Source: Draconibacterium sp. (GTDB lineage Bacteria > Bacteroidota > Bacteroidia > Bacteroidales > Prolixibacteraceae). From it: a stretch of DNA of 7,058 nucleotides. The first letter of the stretch is position 1, and each line of letters opens with the position of its first letter. The stretch spans positions 1-7,058 of the forward strand of contig JAUVDE010000174.1 in assembly GCA_030595485.1 (NCBI GenBank), read 5' to 3'. Of the stretch, positions 5,651 through 7,058 are shown one piece after another. The position numbers and the translations under genes are program-made. The notes beneath the pieces are model-generated. The model searched no databases and was not told the origin of the DNA. It saw only the letters and a program-made list of their open reading frames with translations.

Positions 5651-6988
5651 ATGAAGAATTTTTTAACCTTATTTATTGGGGTATTATTTGTGGTGAGTGC
5701 CACTTCATCAAAGGCTCAGAATACATGGGATTTACAGAAATGTATCGATTATGCCATTGATAATAATATTCAAATTAAACAACAGGGCTTAAGCTCAAAA
5801 TACGGCGAAACTCAGGTGAAGCAAGCTAAAAACAATAAGCTGCCAAATTTGAATGCTCAGCTGAGTAATGATTTTAGCTTTGGTCGTTCGCTTACCTACG
5901 ATAATACCTACGACAATATAAATTCAGCCAGTGTAAATGGTGGGATGGGGGCCAACTTTACCATTTCTAATGGTCTTACTTTATCAAATATTGTAAAACA
6001 GCGTCAGCTCGACTTGGAAGCTACTTTATACGAATTGCAAAAAACCAAAGATGATATCCAACTATTAATTGCAGGTGTTTTTTTAGAAATTTTATTTGCA
6101 GAAGAAGTTGCTTTAGTTTCTGAGGCCAATATTGAAGTTACGAAACAGCAGATTGAAAGAACCAGCCAATTGGTTGAGGCAGGCAGTTTGGCAAAAGGTT
6201 CGTTGTACGAGATTGAAGCTCAATTGGCCCGTGAAGAATTGCAAGCTGTAAACGACCAGAACAGAATTCAGTTGGCGTACCTCGATTTGTATCAATTATT
6301 AGAATTGCCAATTTCGGAGAGTTTCAAAATTGAGAAACCAAGCTTACCCGATTTGCAAGCTAATTTAACAATGATGAATGCACTTGATATTTTTAACAAT
6401 GCCGTAAATATTCGTCCGGAAATTAAGGCCGCGCAATTACGCGTTAAAAGTGCTTTAAAACAATTAGAAGTTGCAAAAGGATATCTTTACCCAACTTTAT
6501 CATTGGGGGCTAATTATTACAATCAGTATAACAACCAATACAAAGATGTTTTTGGTGAAAAAATTGACTTTGGCGAACAATTAAAAAATAACAGTCGATC
6601 GTCAGTTGGCTTAAGCTTAAACATTCCTATTTTTAATCGTAATCAGGCTAAAAACAACATTACAAATGCCGAGCTTCAAATAACAGATTACGAATATCGT
6701 TTACAAAGTCAGCGTAACGTTTTGCGTAAAGATTTAGAGCAGGTTTATACCAATGCATTAGCTTCGTTAAACCGATATCTTTCATCGGAAAAAGCAGTGC
6801 ACTCCATGACAGAAGCATTCCGTTATACCGAAGAGAAATTTAATGTAGGCATGATTAACTCGGTAGATTACAACATTAATAAAAGCCAGTTAACCAATGC
6901 TCAGTCTGAATTACTGCAGGCGAAATACGAATACATTTTCCGTACAAAAATACTTGATTTCTACAACGGTGTTCCTATCACCTTGTAG
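5651..6988 (+). CDS. TolC-family outer-membrane efflux protein
   Basis: This 445-residue protein would be the outer-membrane channel of the tripartite pump. The ATG at 5651 is preferred because it begins a clean signal peptide: MKN, a hydrophobic core (FLTLFIGVLFVVSATS) and an SKA|Q signal peptidase I site after residue 22. The in-frame ATG at 5618 would put 11 polar, basic residues (MYISRNKKQYK) in front of it. The mature protein starts NTWDLQKCIDYAIDNN, typical of TolC proteins. It shows the internal two-fold repeat of the family: long coiled-coil helices at about 125-215 and 340-435, beta-strand segments near 66-115 and 283-328, and the repeat junction RPEIKAAQLRVKSALKQLEV (255-274). The ending EKFNVGMINSVDYN...DFYNGVPITL is characteristic of Bacteroidota TolC homologues. 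There is no lipoprotein cysteine. It is the last gene, 88 bases after the adaptor, and is followed by a terminator. Confidence 0.93.
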   Translation: MKNFLTLFIGVLFVVSATSSKAQNTWDLQKCIDYAIDNNIQIKQQGLSSKYGETQVKQAKNNKLPNLNAQLSNDFSFGRSLTYDNTYDNINSASVNGGMGANFTISNGLTLSNIVKQRQLDLEATLYELQKTKDDIQLLIAGVFLEILFAEEVALVSEANIEVTKQQIERTSQLVEAGSLAKGSLYEIEAQLAREELQAVNDQNRIQLAYLDLYQLLELPISESFKIEKPSLPDLQANLTMMNALDIFNNAVNIRPEIKAAQLRVKSALKQLEVAKGYLYPTLSLGANYYNQYNNQYKDVFGEKIDFGEQLKNNSRSSVGLSLNIPIFNRNQAKNNITNAELQITDYEYRLQSQRNVLRKDLEQVYTNALASLNRYLSSEKAVHSMTEAFRYTEEKFNVGMINSVDYNINKSQLTNAQSELLQAKYEYIFRTKILDFYNGVPITL

Positions 6989-7016
6989 TTTTCAGTGCTT
7001 GAACATTGTTTTTTGT

Positions 7017-7048
7017 GCCCACGTAATTGCTTGTTACGTGGGCTTTTT
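7017..7048 (+). terminator. Rho-independent terminator of the efflux operon
   Basis: A perfect 10-bp stem, GCCCACGTAA (7017-7026) with TTACGTGGGC (7034-7043), closes a 7-base loop and is followed directly by TTTTT (7044-7048). It lies 28 bases after the TolC stop codon. The left flank is T-rich instead of A-rich, so it should act only on plus-strand transcription. It is the only convincing intrinsic terminator in the window, consistent with 806-6988 being one transcription unit. Confidence 0.93.
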
Positions 7049-7058
7049 GTTGGGTTTT

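Overview
The window looks like chromosomal DNA from a member of the Bacteroidota, probably Bacteroidia near Marinilabiliales/Prolixibacteraceae; this is an inference. The signs are AT-rich DNA, A-rich leaders without Shine-Dalgarno sites before most genes, Bacteroidota-style protein sequences, and C/G-rich palindromic repeats in the spacers. It contains one partial gene on the minus strand and five complete genes on the plus strand that look like an operon.

Layout. Positions 1-543 (minus) hold the first 181 codons of a putative SAM-dependent methyltransferase that runs off the left edge. A 262-base divergent spacer (544-805) separates it from the plus-strand cluster: an ABC ATPase of the LolD/MacB type (806-1531), two paralogous MacB/FtsX-type permeases (1587-2849 and 2998-4275), a MacA/HlyD-type periplasmic adaptor (4435-5562) and a TolC-family outer-membrane protein with a signal peptide (5651-6988). 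A strong intrinsic terminator follows at 7017-7048.

How the genes fit together. The five proteins would make a complete tripartite MacAB-TolC-like machine. The ATPase drives a pair of FtsX-type permeases, probably a heterodimer. The adaptor bridges the periplasm and the TolC-like channel crosses the outer membrane. The ATPase is a separate polypeptide instead of being fused to the permease as in classical MacB. The substrate cannot be read from the sequence; export of a drug, peptide, lipid or siderophore-like compound is possible.

The most unusual part is between the genes. Three GC-rich palindromic elements resembling REP sequences sit inside the operon: two in opposite orientation between the permeases and a compound one before the adaptor. 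The second element abuts the start codon of permease 2. It supplies a GGAGG site 7 bases before the preferred ATG (2998) and creates a spurious upstream GTG start (2971). A C-rich stretch in the first element could pair with that site. I see no defence system, CRISPR array, RNA gene or complete mobile element, and the protein set is a known type of efflux operon.
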